A program made the translations under genes and the position numbers. A model generated the notes under the pieces. The model saw nothing but the letters and a program-made list of their open reading frames with translations. It was not told the origin of the DNA and searched no databases. A DNA stretch of 64,000 nucleotides, from assembly GCA_963756365.1 (NCBI GenBank), contig CAVWNF010000003.1, positions 434,001 to 498,000 of the forward strand, written 5' to 3'. This document shows, piece after piece, positions 37,147-45,915 of the stretch. Source of the DNA: WHTI01 sp963756365 (lineage in GTDB: Bacteria > Actinomycetota > CADDZG01 > WHSQ01). How positions within the stretch are numbered: the first letter of the stretch is position 1; the number at the start of each line of letters is the position of its first letter.

Positions 37147-37431
37147 AGCCAATGTTCGAAGCCCGGGTGCAGTGCCCCCGGCGGTGTCGTCCTGGGGTAT
37201 GACTACGCCGCGCGCGAAGTCATCCTCGAGGACCCCGCCGAGGGGATGGTCCCTCCTCACCTCTATCTCCTCTGTCTGGACCATGCCGAACGACTCACGC
37301 TGCCTTACGGATGGACGATGGACGATCGAAGGCAGGTCCTAGCTCTGTTCGCAGACGAGGTCGTTCCCTTCCCACCCCGAACCCATGACGCCCGCGGCGA
37401 CGGCCAGATCTTCTTCGGATCGAGTGTCTAG
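37144..37431 (+). CDS. DUF3499 family protein
   Basis: 95 residues beginning SQCSKPGCSAPGGVVLGYDY, with the paired Cys and the later LCLDHAERLTLPYGW that mark DUF3499, a small actinobacterial family of probable zinc-binding proteins usually coded beside whiB and phosphomannomutase genes, as it nearly is here. Function unknown. The next gene starts directly after its stop codon. Confidence 0.8.
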   Translation: MSQCSKPGCSAPGGVVLGYDYAAREVILEDPAEGMVPPHLYLLCLDHAERLTLPYGWTMDDRRQVLALFADEVVPFPPRTHDARGDGQIFFGSSV

Positions 37432-37755
37432 ATGGCCATCGAGAAAGAGCTCTACTCGCGTCTCAGATCCCTCGATAGCCATGAGCTTCGCCGGGTACTC
37501 ATATTCGTCAGAGGCCTCATCGTGGCGCACGGTGACGGTGGCGAGGAGGTCGCCTTCGACGGCGACGGTCCCGAGCGGGTGACGTACCGCCTCGAGACGG
37601 TCAAGTGCGGGAAAGAAGGCTGCAAGTCATGTCCCCACGGGCCCTACTGGTACGCGTACTACCGCGAAGGCGATCGGCTCAAGAGCCGCTATATCGGACG
37701 GGATCTCAGCCCTGACCAGGCCGCGGTTCCGGAAGAACTCTCCGATTCGGTCTAG
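37432..37755 (+). CDS. Small DUF6788-like protein
   Basis: 107 residues. The C-terminal KCGKEGCKSCPHGPYWYAYY and LKSRYIGRDL match the pattern of DUF6788-like proteins (a Cys cluster, then an aromatic strand and KSRYIG). The N-terminal helix pair (ELYSRLRSLDSHELRRVLIFVRGL) is of unknown role. It is adjacent to DUF3499 with no gap, likely co-transcribed. Confidence 0.65.
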   Translation: MAIEKELYSRLRSLDSHELRRVLIFVRGLIVAHGDGGEEVAFDGDGPERVTYRLETVKCGKEGCKSCPHGPYWYAYYREGDRLKSRYIGRDLSPDQAAVPEELSDSV

Positions 37756-37807
37756 CTCGGGGACGAGAGCTCGGCGCGCAGGGGATGATGCCTTCAGGAG
37801 GTCACGC

Positions 37808-37999
37808 TTGAGCGAGAAGAGCGCATGTCCCAAGTGTGGGACCACGGACAACATCTCTATCCAGATCCACGTCGAGTCGGACGAGCCCCTCGAATTCTTC
37901 TCGTGTCGCCGTTGCGATGGGCGATGGTGGGAGAACAGCGGCGAGCGGGTCTCCCTTGAAGAGGTGCTAGCTCTGACGGCCCGTAGGTACAAGCGGTAA
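37808..37999 (+). CDS. Small zinc-ribbon protein
   Basis: 63 residues with two Cys pairs: CPKCGTTDN and FFSCRRCDGRWWE, a TFIIS/RpoM-like zinc ribbon. TTG start supported by AGGAGG 6 bases upstream. Probable nucleic-acid or protein binding; role unknown. Confidence 0.7.
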   Translation: MSEKSACPKCGTTDNISIQIHVESDEPLEFFSCRRCDGRWWENSGERVSLEEVLALTARRYKR

Positions 38000-38195
38000 G
38001 GGTTGCGGGCGCCCGCCACTGGGAAACCTCGGTCCGGCAACAGGTGCCAGTTGAGGGGGTCGTGCCGGAGCGCCCTCGAGAGCGAGCCTAGACCCGTCCT
38101 GAAGACTCCGCTGGTCCCCGGTCTTACTGCGAGCGCCCGCAGAATCCAAGACCTGGCCCCAGTATGGCTTGCTTCGCTGTCTTCCGCCAGAAGGG
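38000..38195. other. Gene-free stretch
   Basis: About 200 bases between the zinc-ribbon gene and the yqgE promoter. I see no credible gene, repeat or strong hairpin in it. Confidence 0.5.
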
Positions 38196-38210
38196 CATGA
38201 TTCAGGTATG
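38196..38210 (+). promoter_or_regulatory. Leaderless-type promoter of yqgE
   Basis: CATGAT with a 6-base spacer to ATG 38208. Confidence 0.35.
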
Positions 38211-38759
38211 GACTCGCTGAAAGGACAACTCCTGCTGGCTGGTGCCCGCGTGTTCGATCCGAACTTCCGTCGGATGGTCGTCCTGATCGTCGAACACGAT
38301 GTCGAGGGAGCGGTGGGCGTGGTGCTCAACGATCCCGCGGGGGTCAGGGTCGGAGACGCGGTACCAGGGTTGGAGGAGGTGATCCCCGACCTGGGCGAGA
38401 TGTTCATCGGAGGTCCTGTGGAGCAGGATTCGGTGGTGATCCTCGCCGAGTTGGGGAGCCCTCGCGGCGATGTTCAAGAGGTATTCGGCTCCGTCTTCGT
38501 TCTTGGCGAGGGGTGGGTCGAAGGCTCGCCCGCAGATCGGCCCCCGGTCGTGCGAGCGCGCGCGTTCACCGGTTACTCCGGGTGGGGGTCTGGACAGCTT
38601 GAGCTCGAGATGGCGGAACTGGATTGGATCGTCGAGCCAGCAACCGCGGATGACGTGTTCGCCACCGCGCCCGACGACCTGTGGTCGAACGTTCTCAACA
38701 GGAAGGGTGGCAGGTACCAGATGTTGGCGGCGATGCCGATCGACCCGTCGGCGAACTGA
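38208..38759 (+). CDS. YqgE/AlgH family protein
   Basis: 183 residues: SLKGQLLLAGARVFDPNFRRMVVLIVEHDVEGAVGVVLNDPAG is the YqgE signature, with FIGGPVEQDSVVILAEL and FTGYSGWGSGQLELEMAELDWIVEPAT later. A widespread conserved family of unclear function. It ends one base from the convergent acetyltransferase stop. Confidence 0.9.
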   Translation: MDSLKGQLLLAGARVFDPNFRRMVVLIVEHDVEGAVGVVLNDPAGVRVGDAVPGLEEVIPDLGEMFIGGPVEQDSVVILAELGSPRGDVQEVFGSVFVLGEGWVEGSPADRPPVVRARAFTGYSGWGSGQLELEMAELDWIVEPATADDVFATAPDDLWSNVLNRKGGRYQMLAAMPIDPSAN

Positions 38760-38760
38760 A

Positions 38761-39439
38761 TCAAGGGGTGCGCGAGAACCAGGCACCAGCGTCGGCTTGG
38801 GGGCCGACCGGATCGTCCACCCAGGTTCTGAAGAGCTTCCGCCCGTAGGTCACCTCGAAGGCCGCCTTGAAGCCTGCCTTCTCGATGGCGCGGATCGACG
38901 GCGAGTTATCGGCCTCAACCCCAACCCACAGACGGTCGATCCCCTCGACCCCCATCCGAGCGAGCATCCCCGCGAGAGCGAATGGATAGATCCCTCTGCC
39001 CCTGACCTCGGGTGAGGTGAACGATTCGTATATGTAGCCATCGCCAGGTGGTGGATGGAAGTACCGGGCCACCTCACGGGTCCACGCGGCAGCCGTTGTC
39101 GTCCAACTGGCGTGAGCGATCTTGCCGTCTCCGATCACGAGCCAGCATCTCGTTGCTTCCGAGAGGCGCCGCGCGAACGACGCGGGGGAGTCCGTGCCGA
39201 TCGTCGCGCGCGTAGAGAGGACCATCCTGGGGCGTCGCCACTCGCAGTTCGTACCCGTCCGGGGGAGGAGGCATCTCGCCACCCGCGTCGTGCACCAGGA
39301 AAAGAAGGGTTTCTTCAGAATGGACACCCTTCCGGAGGCGCTCGACGCCGAGGCCCGCAACCTCACCCGGCCCCCGGGTCTTGATCCTCTGTGCGACGCG
39401 GGCTGCTGCCCAGGGTGGGGAAGGTCGTAGATCTGGCAT
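38761..39439 (-). CDS. GNAT family acetyltransferase, +1 frameshifted
   Basis: The first 80 residues (to ATPQDGPLYA) are in one frame; the catalytic part (ATIGTDSPASFARRLSEA, GDGYIYESFTSPEVRGRGIYPFAL with the acetyl-CoA loop, VEADNSPSIRAIEKAGF) is in the next. One extra base in the CGCGCG run at 39203-39212 accounts for it; repaired length is 225 residues. Substrate unknown. ATG 39439 has a leaderless-type promoter (TATCGT, 6 bases upstream). Confidence 0.75.
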
Positions 39440-39451
39440 GGCGCGACGATA
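39437..39451 (-). promoter_or_regulatory. Leaderless-type promoter of the GNAT gene
   Basis: TATCGT on the minus strand (39451-39446) and a 6-base spacer to ATG 39439. Confidence 0.35.
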
Positions 39452-39463
39452 AGCCTGCTGACG

Positions 39464-39742
39464 CTAGCGGGCCGACTTGGCCATCTGCCGGAGCCGAGCT
39501 TTTCGTTCGACCTCGGTCAGCCCACCCCAGATGCCGTACGGCTCACGGGTTTCGAGCGCGTAGGACAAGCAGTCCGGTCGGACCGCGCAGCCGCGGCAGA
39601 TCAGTTTTGCCCGATCCTCGCGCGCTCGCCGATCTCCAGGAGACTCGGCATCGTCCATCCCGAAGAAGAGGACGGCCGGATGTTTCAGGCATTCCGCCCG
39701 TTCCCTCCACTCCGGGGCGTCTGGCCCCATGTCGAACATCAT
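39464..39742 (-). CDS. WhiB-family iron-sulfur transcription factor
   Basis: 92 residues with the four cluster cysteines Cys18 (ECLKH), Cys49, Cys52 and Cys58 (ICRGCAVRPDC), the GIWGG turn (70-74) and a basic C-terminal DNA-binding tail (ERKARLRQMAKSAR). WhiB proteins bind a [4Fe-4S] cluster and act with sigma factor region 4. Its place next to phosphomannomutase matches mycobacterial whiB2/streptomycete whiB neighbourhoods, which control cell division. It is found only in Actinobacteria and their phages, so it is the strongest taxonomic marker here. Confidence 0.95.
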   Translation of the reverse strand: MMFDMGPDAPEWRERAECLKHPAVLFFGMDDAESPGDRRAREDRAKLICRGCAVRPDCLSYALETREPYGIWGGLTEVERKARLRQMAKSAR

Positions 39743-39824
39743 CGTCTGATGCTGGCAGAGGCCCCGGGGGCGGTCAACGCCCTTGCTCGCCCGTATGGGG
39801 CCCGTTCGCCCTAGGGGTGACCGC

Positions 39825-39840
39825 TAGGATGCACCCCGTG
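39825..39840 (+). promoter_or_regulatory. Leaderless-type promoter of manB
   Basis: TAGGAT, then 7 bases to GTG 39838. This decides the start against ATG 39829, which overlaps the hexamer. Confidence 0.45.
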
Positions 39841-41172
39841 AGCGCTCTAGATCCCATATTCAAGGCCTACGACGTCAGAGGCGTGTACCCCGACGAACTG
39901 AACGAGGACATCGCCCGACGGATCGGTGCCGCCTTCGCTGGTTTCATCCCAGACGGGAAGGTGATCGTCGGGCGCGATATGCGGACGTCCTCGCCCGCCC
40001 TGGCAGCTGCGTTCGCTGAAGGAGTGACCTGGGCGGGCAAGTCCGTGATCGATATCGGCGAGGTGTCGACCGATACCTGCTATTTCGCGTCCGGGACGCT
40101 CAACCTGCCCGCGGTGATGTTCACCGCATCTCACAATCCCGCTCGCTATAACGGGCTGAAGATGTCCCTAGCGGGGGCGGTCCCCATCAGCGGCGATAGC
40201 GGGTTGGATGAGATCAGGGATAGGGCAGCCGAACTCGACGTTCCATCGGGGACCGCCGATGTCGAGCAGCGCGATGTCCTGTCGGACTACGCAGCACATT
40301 GCAGGTCGTTCGTGGACGTGGACGTCCTTCGCCCTCTGAAGATCGCGATCGACGCTGGGAACGGGATGGCCGGCAAGACCGTGCCGGTGGTCTTCGAACC
40401 CTTGCCTTTCGAGGTGGTCCCGCTCTACTTCGAATTGGACGGCACGTTTCCGAATCACCCCGCCAATCCGATCGAGCCCGAGAACCTGGTCGCCCTTCAG
40501 GCGGCCGTTACTTCCGGGAGCTGTGACATCGGGATCGCGTTCGATGGCGATGCAGATCGAGTCTTCTTGGTCGACGAGAAGGGCCAGCTGGTCACCGGGT
40601 CAACCACCACTGCCCTCGTCGCGGCCAAATTGTTGGCGAAGGATCCTGGGGCAACGGTTCTCTACAACCTCATCTGTTCGTGGTCGGTCCCTGAAGTGAT
40701 CGTGGAGTCCGGCGGCAAGCCCGTTAGAACGAGAGTGGGCCATTCCTTCATCAAGGCATTGATGGCTGAAACCGGCGCGATCTTCGGCGGCGAGCACTCC
40801 GCGCATTACTACTTCAGGGACAACTACCGGGCGGATTCGGGGATGATCGCCGCCTTGCTGGTTCTCGAAGCTCTGTCGACATCGGGTGCTCCTCTGTCGG
40901 AGGTTCTGGCTCCCTACGACAGGTACGCAGCTTCGGGCGAGATCAATTCAGAGGTCTCCGATCAGGATGCCGTGGTCGAGAAGCTCGCGTCCGCGTATGT
41001 AGAAGGCAAGCAGGATCGTACCGATGGCCTTACCGTCGAGTTCGATGACTGGTGGTTCAACTGTCGTGCGAGCAACACCGAACCGCTGCTCAGGCTTAAT
41101 CTCGAAGCTCGCTCGGAGGACCTCATGGTCGCCAAGCGCGACGAGGTCCTCGGTCTTATCCGGGAGGGATAG
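39838..41172 (+). CDS. manB: Phosphomannomutase/phosphoglucomutase
   Basis: 444 residues of the alpha-D-phosphohexomutase family: IFKAYDVRGVYPDELNE at the start, the phosphoserine loop FTASHNPARYNGLK (Ser98), the metal loop FDGDADR, the sugar-binding GGEHSAHYYFRDNYRADSG and the phosphate-binding RASNTEPLLRL. It interconverts mannose-6-P and mannose-1-P (and glucose forms), supplying the nucleotidyltransferase for GDP-mannose. It leads the run manB-trm112-isomerase-ahcY. Confidence 0.94.
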   Translation: MSALDPIFKAYDVRGVYPDELNEDIARRIGAAFAGFIPDGKVIVGRDMRTSSPALAAAFAEGVTWAGKSVIDIGEVSTDTCYFASGTLNLPAVMFTASHNPARYNGLKMSLAGAVPISGDSGLDEIRDRAAELDVPSGTADVEQRDVLSDYAAHCRSFVDVDVLRPLKIAIDAGNGMAGKTVPVVFEPLPFEVVPLYFELDGTFPNHPANPIEPENLVALQAAVTSGSCDIGIAFDGDADRVFLVDEKGQLVTGSTTTALVAAKLLAKDPGATVLYNLICSWSVPEVIVESGGKPVRTRVGHSFIKALMAETGAIFGGEHSAHYYFRDNYRADSGMIAALLVLEALSTSGAPLSEVLAPYDRYAASGEINSEVSDQDAVVEKLASAYVEGKQDRTDGLTVEFDDWWFNCRASNTEPLLRLNLEARSEDLMVAKRDEVLGLIREG

Positions 41173-41346
41173 ATGGCACTCGATCACCCAGAACTTCTAG
41201 ACATACTCGCCTGCCCCAACTGCCGGGGCGAGGTCGAGTTCATCGAAGCCGATGACGTTATCGCTTGCCGCGGAGAATGCCGCTTCCGCTACCCCGTACG
41301 AGATGGGATCCCCGTCATGTTGATCGATGAGGCTGAGAAGCCTTGA
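41173..41346 (+). CDS. Trm112 family protein
   Basis: 57 residues with LLDILACPNCRGEVEF and CRFRYPVRDGIPVMLIDEA, the Trm112/YcaR pattern with a zinc knuckle (CPNC, CRGEC). In actinobacteria it sits between phosphomannomutase and the SIS isomerase. GGGAGGG precedes the ATG; its stop overlaps the TTG of the next gene. It may serve as a small activator of a methyltransferase. Confidence 0.88.
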   Translation: MALDHPELLDILACPNCRGEVEFIEADDVIACRGECRFRYPVRDGIPVMLIDEAEKP

Positions 41347-42413
41347 GTTCACTCGATGACATCGAGCGCATAGCTGCGCTCGACACCCTCGGGGTCCTTG
41401 CCGCGATGGAGGGCTTCTCGGAACAACTGAAGACGGGGTGGGAGCTCGGCCTTGCGGTTGACGGGCTCCCCCTCGTCGACGGTATCGAATCCATCGCAGT
41501 GCTCGGGATGGGCGGATCGGGCTCGGCCGGAGACATCGCTCGCGTAGTGGTCGAGCCTCGACTCCCGATCCCGTTCCGCGTGATCAAGGGCTATGCCGAG
41601 AGCGCTCCATGGATGGGCCGCAACACCCTCGTGTTCGCCGTGTCCTACTCCGGGAACACCGAAGAGACGATCCATGCCCTCACCGAGGCGCACGATCGAG
41701 GCGCTCGGATCGTCGTTATCGCCTCTGGCGGGCGCCTCGAGGAGTTAGCTGTTGACTACGGCGCCGCGATCATCAAGCCTCCCTCGGGCCTCCAGCCTCG
41801 TGCTTCTCTCGGATATCTGGCGATGCCGATCCTTGCGGTGCTGGATCGGATGAACCTGACGGCGGGTCTGCTCGAAGACGCGGCGGAGGCGGTGAAGGTC
41901 GTGGCGGACATCTGTGCGTCGTGTCATCGATCGAAGCGCACGGACGAGAATCCCGCAAAGAGCCTCGCAGAGCGGCTGGTCGGCAAGGTGCCGCTGATCT
42001 ATGGGGGCCGAGGCTTCGGTTCCCTCGCCGCCTACAGGTTCAAGTGCGACCTGAACGAGTACGCCAAGATGCCGGCGTTCTCCAACGAGCTACCCGAGGC
42101 GAACCACAACGAGATCGTCGGATTCGAATCGGAACTACTCTCCGACCGCTTGGTTGCCGTGTACCTCCGAGACGAAGATGAGCACGATCGGATAGCGAGG
42201 CGCTTCGAGGTCTTCTCGAAGTTGATCCGGGGCCGCATCGGCGACTCCGTATCGGTCGAGAGCAGCGGCATCTCCAACTTCGCACGTATCCTGTCGCTCG
42301 TGACGGTGACCCAGTTCGCCGCCATCTACGCAGGGTTAGCAGCGGGCGTTGACCCCGGCCCTGTCGAGTTGATCGAAGAACTGAAACGCGAACTATCACC
42401 GGAAGGAAGCTGA
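41343..42413 (+). CDS. SIS-domain sugar isomerase (phosphoglucose/phosphomannose isomerase-like)
   Basis: 356 residues: VLGMGGSGSAGDIAR and VFAVSYSGNTEETI are the SIS phosphate-binding loops; VPLIYGGRGFGSLAAYRFKCDLNEYAKMPAFSNELPEANHNEIVG is the second half with the catalytic Glu/His region of the bifunctional PGI/PMI family. It would link fructose-6-P to mannose-6-P for phosphomannomutase next door. TTG start within a TTGA overlap. The mycobacterial homologue sits at the same position. Confidence 0.88.
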   Translation: MSSLDDIERIAALDTLGVLAAMEGFSEQLKTGWELGLAVDGLPLVDGIESIAVLGMGGSGSAGDIARVVVEPRLPIPFRVIKGYAESAPWMGRNTLVFAVSYSGNTEETIHALTEAHDRGARIVVIASGGRLEELAVDYGAAIIKPPSGLQPRASLGYLAMPILAVLDRMNLTAGLLEDAAEAVKVVADICASCHRSKRTDENPAKSLAERLVGKVPLIYGGRGFGSLAAYRFKCDLNEYAKMPAFSNELPEANHNEIVGFESELLSDRLVAVYLRDEDEHDRIARRFEVFSKLIRGRIGDSVSVESSGISNFARILSLVTVTQFAAIYAGLAAGVDPGPVELIEELKRELSPEGS

Positions 42414-42415
42414 AC

Positions 42416-43681
42416 ATGACCACCATCGACCACGATGTTCTAGACGCAGGACTGGCGGCCGACGGCCGTCGCAGGATCGAGTGGGCCGACCGCCAGATGT
42501 CCGTGCTCACGCGCATCCGCGAGCGGTTCGAGAAGGAAAAGCCCCTCGATGGGCTCAAGGTCGCGGCGTGTCTACACGTGACCACAGAAACTGCGAACCT
42601 GATGAGGACGCTCGCGGCTGGTGGAGCGGATGTCGCCTTGTGCGCATCGAACCCGTTGTCGACGCAGGACACGACCGCTGCCGCACTCGTTCACGAGTAC
42701 GGCATCCCGACCTTCGCGATCCGCGGAGTCGATGGGGACGGGTACTACCGGCATCTCGGAGCGGTGCTCGATAGGCATCCGCAGATAACGATGGACGATG
42801 GGTGTGACCTGGTGACGCTTCTTCACCAGAAGAGAACAGACCAGCTCTCTGAGGTGATCGGCGGAACCGAGGAAACGACCACCGGGATCATCCGCCTCCA
42901 CGCGATGGAGGAACAAGGGGTTCTCGGCTACCCGATCGTCGGCGTCAACGATGCCGACACTAAGCACCTGTTCGACAACCGTTATGGGACCGGACAATCG
43001 GCGATCGACGGCATCATCCGCGCGACCAACGTCCTGATAGCCGGTAAAACCGTGGTGGTCGCTGGCTACGGGATGTGTGGACGTGGCGTCGCGTCGAGAG
43101 CGCGTGGGATGGGCGCTGATGTCGTCGTGCTCGAGATCGATCCGACCCGAGCCCTCGAAGCAGCGATGGACGGGCTGCGAGTCCTCACCGGACGAGAGGC
43201 CGCGACCCAGGGCGACATCTTCATAACCGTCACCGGCAACAAGCACGTCTTCCGCGCCGAACACTTCGAATTGATGAAGGATGGCGCCATCCTTGCTAAC
43301 GCAGGGCACTTCGACATCGAGATCGACCTCGAGGGCCTGGCTGCGATGGCCACCGATCAACGCGAGGCGCGTCCCGAGGTTGTTGGTTATGACCTGGGCG
43401 GCGATCGCACCATCTACGTCCTATCGGCGGGCCGCCTCGTCAACCTCGCAGCCGCAGAGGGACACCCTGCGTCGGTGATGGACATGAGCTTCGCCAACCA
43501 GGCCCTATCTCTCGAGTGGCTGTCGAAGAACATCGATGACCTCGAGAAGAAGGTCTACAGGGTTCCTACCGAGATCGACAAGGAGGTCGCTCGCCTCAAG
43601 CTCGAAACCATGGGCGTGAGGATCGACGAACTCACCCCTGACCAGATCGCGTATCTCGCAGGGTGGGAAGAAGGCACCTGA
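42416..43681 (+). CDS. ahcY: Adenosylhomocysteinase
   Basis: 421 residues: HVTTETANLMRTLAAGGADVALCASNPLSTQD, DDGCDLVTLLH, the Rossmann VVVAGYGMCGRGVASRARGMGADVVVLEIDP and the C-terminal MDMSFANQALSLEWL. It splits S-adenosylhomocysteine to adenosine and homocysteine with tightly bound NAD. Homocysteine then feeds the Cbs encoded in the window. GGAAGGAAG lies 6 bases before the ATG. Its stop abuts the convergent mechanosensitive channel stop (TGATCA). Confidence 0.95.
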   Translation: MTTIDHDVLDAGLAADGRRRIEWADRQMSVLTRIRERFEKEKPLDGLKVAACLHVTTETANLMRTLAAGGADVALCASNPLSTQDTTAAALVHEYGIPTFAIRGVDGDGYYRHLGAVLDRHPQITMDDGCDLVTLLHQKRTDQLSEVIGGTEETTTGIIRLHAMEEQGVLGYPIVGVNDADTKHLFDNRYGTGQSAIDGIIRATNVLIAGKTVVVAGYGMCGRGVASRARGMGADVVVLEIDPTRALEAAMDGLRVLTGREAATQGDIFITVTGNKHVFRAEHFELMKDGAILANAGHFDIEIDLEGLAAMATDQREARPEVVGYDLGGDRTIYVLSAGRLVNLAAAEGHPASVMDMSFANQALSLEWLSKNIDDLEKKVYRVPTEIDKEVARLKLETMGVRIDELTPDQIAYLAGWEEGT

Positions 43682-44563
43682 TCAGTCCACCTTGTCCGCG
43701 GCTGTCGAGTTCGAGGCGGCGGAGATCATCACCCGATGTGGGAACGGGATCTCGATCCCGTCCTTGTCGAACGCGATCTTGATCCGTTCTCGCATCAGGC
43801 GCGCGACCTCCCACTGACGACCAGGCTTGGTGTCGGCGGATAACCGCCACACGACCTCGTACTCACCGAGGGTCTCGACGCCCATGATGTTCGGCGTCGA
43901 GTACAGCATCCGACCGAGGACCTCGTCTTCTTTGGCTTCTGCGGCGATGCGATCCAGTACGGTCCTGATCTTGCTGGGCTCCTCGCTGTAGGCAACCCCG
44001 ACGTCGATGATCGCTCGTGCCCAATCCTTGGATCGGTTCGCCACGTGGGTGATGTTCCCATTCGAGACGTAGTGCATCGTCCCGTCGAGGGAGCGGAGTC
44101 CGGTTACCCGCAGCGTCAACTCTTCAACGGTCCCATCGGCCACCTGGTTGATCTCGATGTTGTCTCCGACTCCGTACTGGTCCTCGAACAGGATGAAGAA
44201 TCCGGTGACGACATCGCGGACGAGGTTCTGCGCGCCGAAACCGACGGCTAGGCCGATGATCCCTACGCCGGCCAGCAGGGGAGCGAGGTTGAACCCGAGG
44301 TCTTGCAGGATCAGGAAGAGGGCGAGCACCCAGATGATGACGATGCCCGCGGACGACAGGACCCGGGTAAGGGTGTCGGTGCGCTGGAGCGTTCTGATCG
44401 GGGTCGTGTGTTCCTCGACCCTTTTCTTGACCTTGAGGACGATCCGTCTCAGCACGCGGGTCAAGAGGAATGCCACGAACATCACGCCGACGATCCGCAC
44501 CGTCGTTCCTACGATCTGTGTTTGGTTGTCTTGGAACCATCCGGTCAGGTCTCCGAGCGACAT
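43682..44563 (-). CDS. MscS-family mechanosensitive channel
   Basis: 293 residues: helices TVRIVGVMFVAFLLTRVL, VLSSAGIVIIWVLALFLIL and the pore-lining LAPLLAGVGIIGLAVGFGAQNLVRDVVTGFFILFEDQYGVGD, followed by the beta domain (LTLRVTGLRSLDGTMHYVSNG). It opens on membrane tension to release solutes. ATG 44563 follows GGAGGTG; in-frame sequence upstream is antisense to comF and not used. Confidence 0.92.
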   Translation of the reverse strand: MSLGDLTGWFQDNQTQIVGTTVRIVGVMFVAFLLTRVLRRIVLKVKKRVEEHTTPIRTLQRTDTLTRVLSSAGIVIIWVLALFLILQDLGFNLAPLLAGVGIIGLAVGFGAQNLVRDVVTGFFILFEDQYGVGDNIEINQVADGTVEELTLRVTGLRSLDGTMHYVSNGNITHVANRSKDWARAIIDVGVAYSEEPSKIRTVLDRIAAEAKEDEVLGRMLYSTPNIMGVETLGEYEVVWRLSADTKPGRQWEVARLMRERIKIAFDKDGIEIPFPHRVMISAASNSTAADKVD

Positions 44564-44701
44564 GCTCGAGGCACCTCCATGTTCGATCGACGATCTCTCC
44601 TGGGCCCTCGGGGCTCTCCAGCCCGCACGAGGTGACACTTCGCTCGAGTTGCTTCGGCGGTTCATCCACCGGGTCCTCAGGCTCGTGTCCGAACCCGAGG
44701 C

Positions 44702-44716
44702 TAGGTTGCATGGGTG
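44702..44716 (+). promoter_or_regulatory. Leaderless-type promoter of comF
   Basis: TAGGTT, then 6 bases to GTG 44714. Confidence 0.35.
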
Positions 44717-45328
44717 GATCTCGCAACCCGCCTCCGATCTCTCGCCGGGCCCGCTGCCTGTTTCGGTTGCGGTCGGCGTGGTCTGCCCCTCTGCCCTGGG
44801 TGCCGGGTACGGATCCCCACGGCCCGGGTGGTGAGCGTTCCGAGGACGACCGCTGCCATCGCCGCATGGAGCTATGCGGGGGCGGCTCGATCCCTCATCC
44901 TCGGCCTCAAGCTCGGAGCAGCACGGGCAGCCGCCGAGCCCCTCGTAGATGCCATGTCCGCTGCGGCCCGGCGTACGGGTCTGATGGGCGAGGTGGTTAC
45001 CTGGGTTCCGGGTCGGCGTCGAGACATCGCGAAGCGTGGATTCGATCATGCCCGTGTTCTGGCTGAAGGGCTTGCCTCCGAGCTCGGGCTCCCCCCGGTT
45101 CCGTTGCTCACTCGGATCTCCGAACCTCCCGACCAGGTGCTCCTATCGGCCGACGAGCGTCGTACGAATGTGATCGGGGCGTTCGCTGCGGTTTCCGTCG
45201 GGAAGATGCTCCGGGTGATCTTGGTTGATGACCTCATGACGACAGGAGCAACAGCCACAGAATGCACGTCGGTGCTCATCGGCGCGGGCCACTCCGTCGA
45301 GATCGCGGTCCCCTGTGCAGCCCGCTGA
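44714..45328 (+). CDS. ComF-family phosphoribosyltransferase-like protein
   Basis: 204 residues with an N-terminal zinc-finger-like pair (CFGCGRRGLPLCPGC) and the PRPP-binding loop VILVDDLMTTGATATE; GFDHARVLAEGLASEL is the family pattern. ComF proteins are linked to DNA uptake and repair, biochemistry unclear. The gene order ComF then secA is also seen in mycobacteria. Confidence 0.9.
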   Translation: MDLATRLRSLAGPAACFGCGRRGLPLCPGCRVRIPTARVVSVPRTTAAIAAWSYAGAARSLILGLKLGAARAAAEPLVDAMSAAARRTGLMGEVVTWVPGRRRDIAKRGFDHARVLAEGLASELGLPPVPLLTRISEPPDQVLLSADERRTNVIGAFAAVSVGKMLRVILVDDLMTTGATATECTSVLIGAGHSVEIAVPCAAR

Positions 45329-45683
45329 GTCGGTGACGTTCGAGGACCTCGTAGCCGAGGCCCTGGATTCCCTGCCCGAGAGGTTCTCTCAAGCGATGCA
45401 GAACGTCGAGGTCGTGGTCGAGGCCGAGCCGAGCCGAGCCATGCTCGCCAGGGTGGGCCGGGGAAGAACCCTGTTGGGTCTGTACCAGGGCCACCCCCTC
45501 ACGGCACGTGGGGTCCACTACTCCGGCGTGATGCCGGACAAGATCACCATCTTCGAGGGTCCGATCGTCCGCATGGCCAAGCATGCGGATGCGATCAGGG
45601 AGCAGGTGCGGCGAACGGTGATCCACGAGATCGGCCACCACTTCGGGATAGACGACCCGCGTCTGCGGGAACTCGGTTGGTAG
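45315..45683 (+). CDS. Zincin-like metallopeptidase family protein
   Basis: 122 residues from GTG 45315 (GTG 45333 is equally possible). TFEDLVAEALDSLPERF opens the family, ITIFEGPI is the strand before the helix, and HEIGHHFGIDD is the HExxHxxGxxD zinc motif. Small minigluzincin-like proteins of this kind lie near whiB2 in mycobacteria. Activity is untested for most members. It overlaps or abuts comF. Confidence 0.82.
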   Translation: MQPAESVTFEDLVAEALDSLPERFSQAMQNVEVVVEAEPSRAMLARVGRGRTLLGLYQGHPLTARGVHYSGVMPDKITIFEGPIVRMAKHADAIREQVRRTVIHEIGHHFGIDDPRLRELGW

Positions 45684-45915
45684 GAAGGCCCGTTCGGATG
45701 GTGCGACGGGGGCGTTCCGGGCTATCCCTCGCCATTCGCTTAGTACTAATTGCTTAGGGTTGCCTGGCTAGTTAGCGGCTATGATTCGGGCTGGACGAGG
45801 AGGTCTAATATCCTTTTATCGGGCATTTCGACCTCAGGTCTAGGCGTCACTAGCTACGGCTAGCTATCCAGACGAGTCACCTGAACGAGTCGCAACCGAA
45901 AGGAACCGGGCCTCC
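45684..45915. other. AT-rich regulatory stretch before the response regulator
   Basis: 232 bases without a gene, clearly less GC-rich than its surroundings. It contains TTGCCT and TATGAT (a weak promoter pair with short spacing), the tandem CTAGCTA units in CTAGCTACGGCTAGCTA, and the direct repeat ACGAGTC twice about 20 bases before the start. Probably the control region of the downstream regulator. Confidence 0.45.
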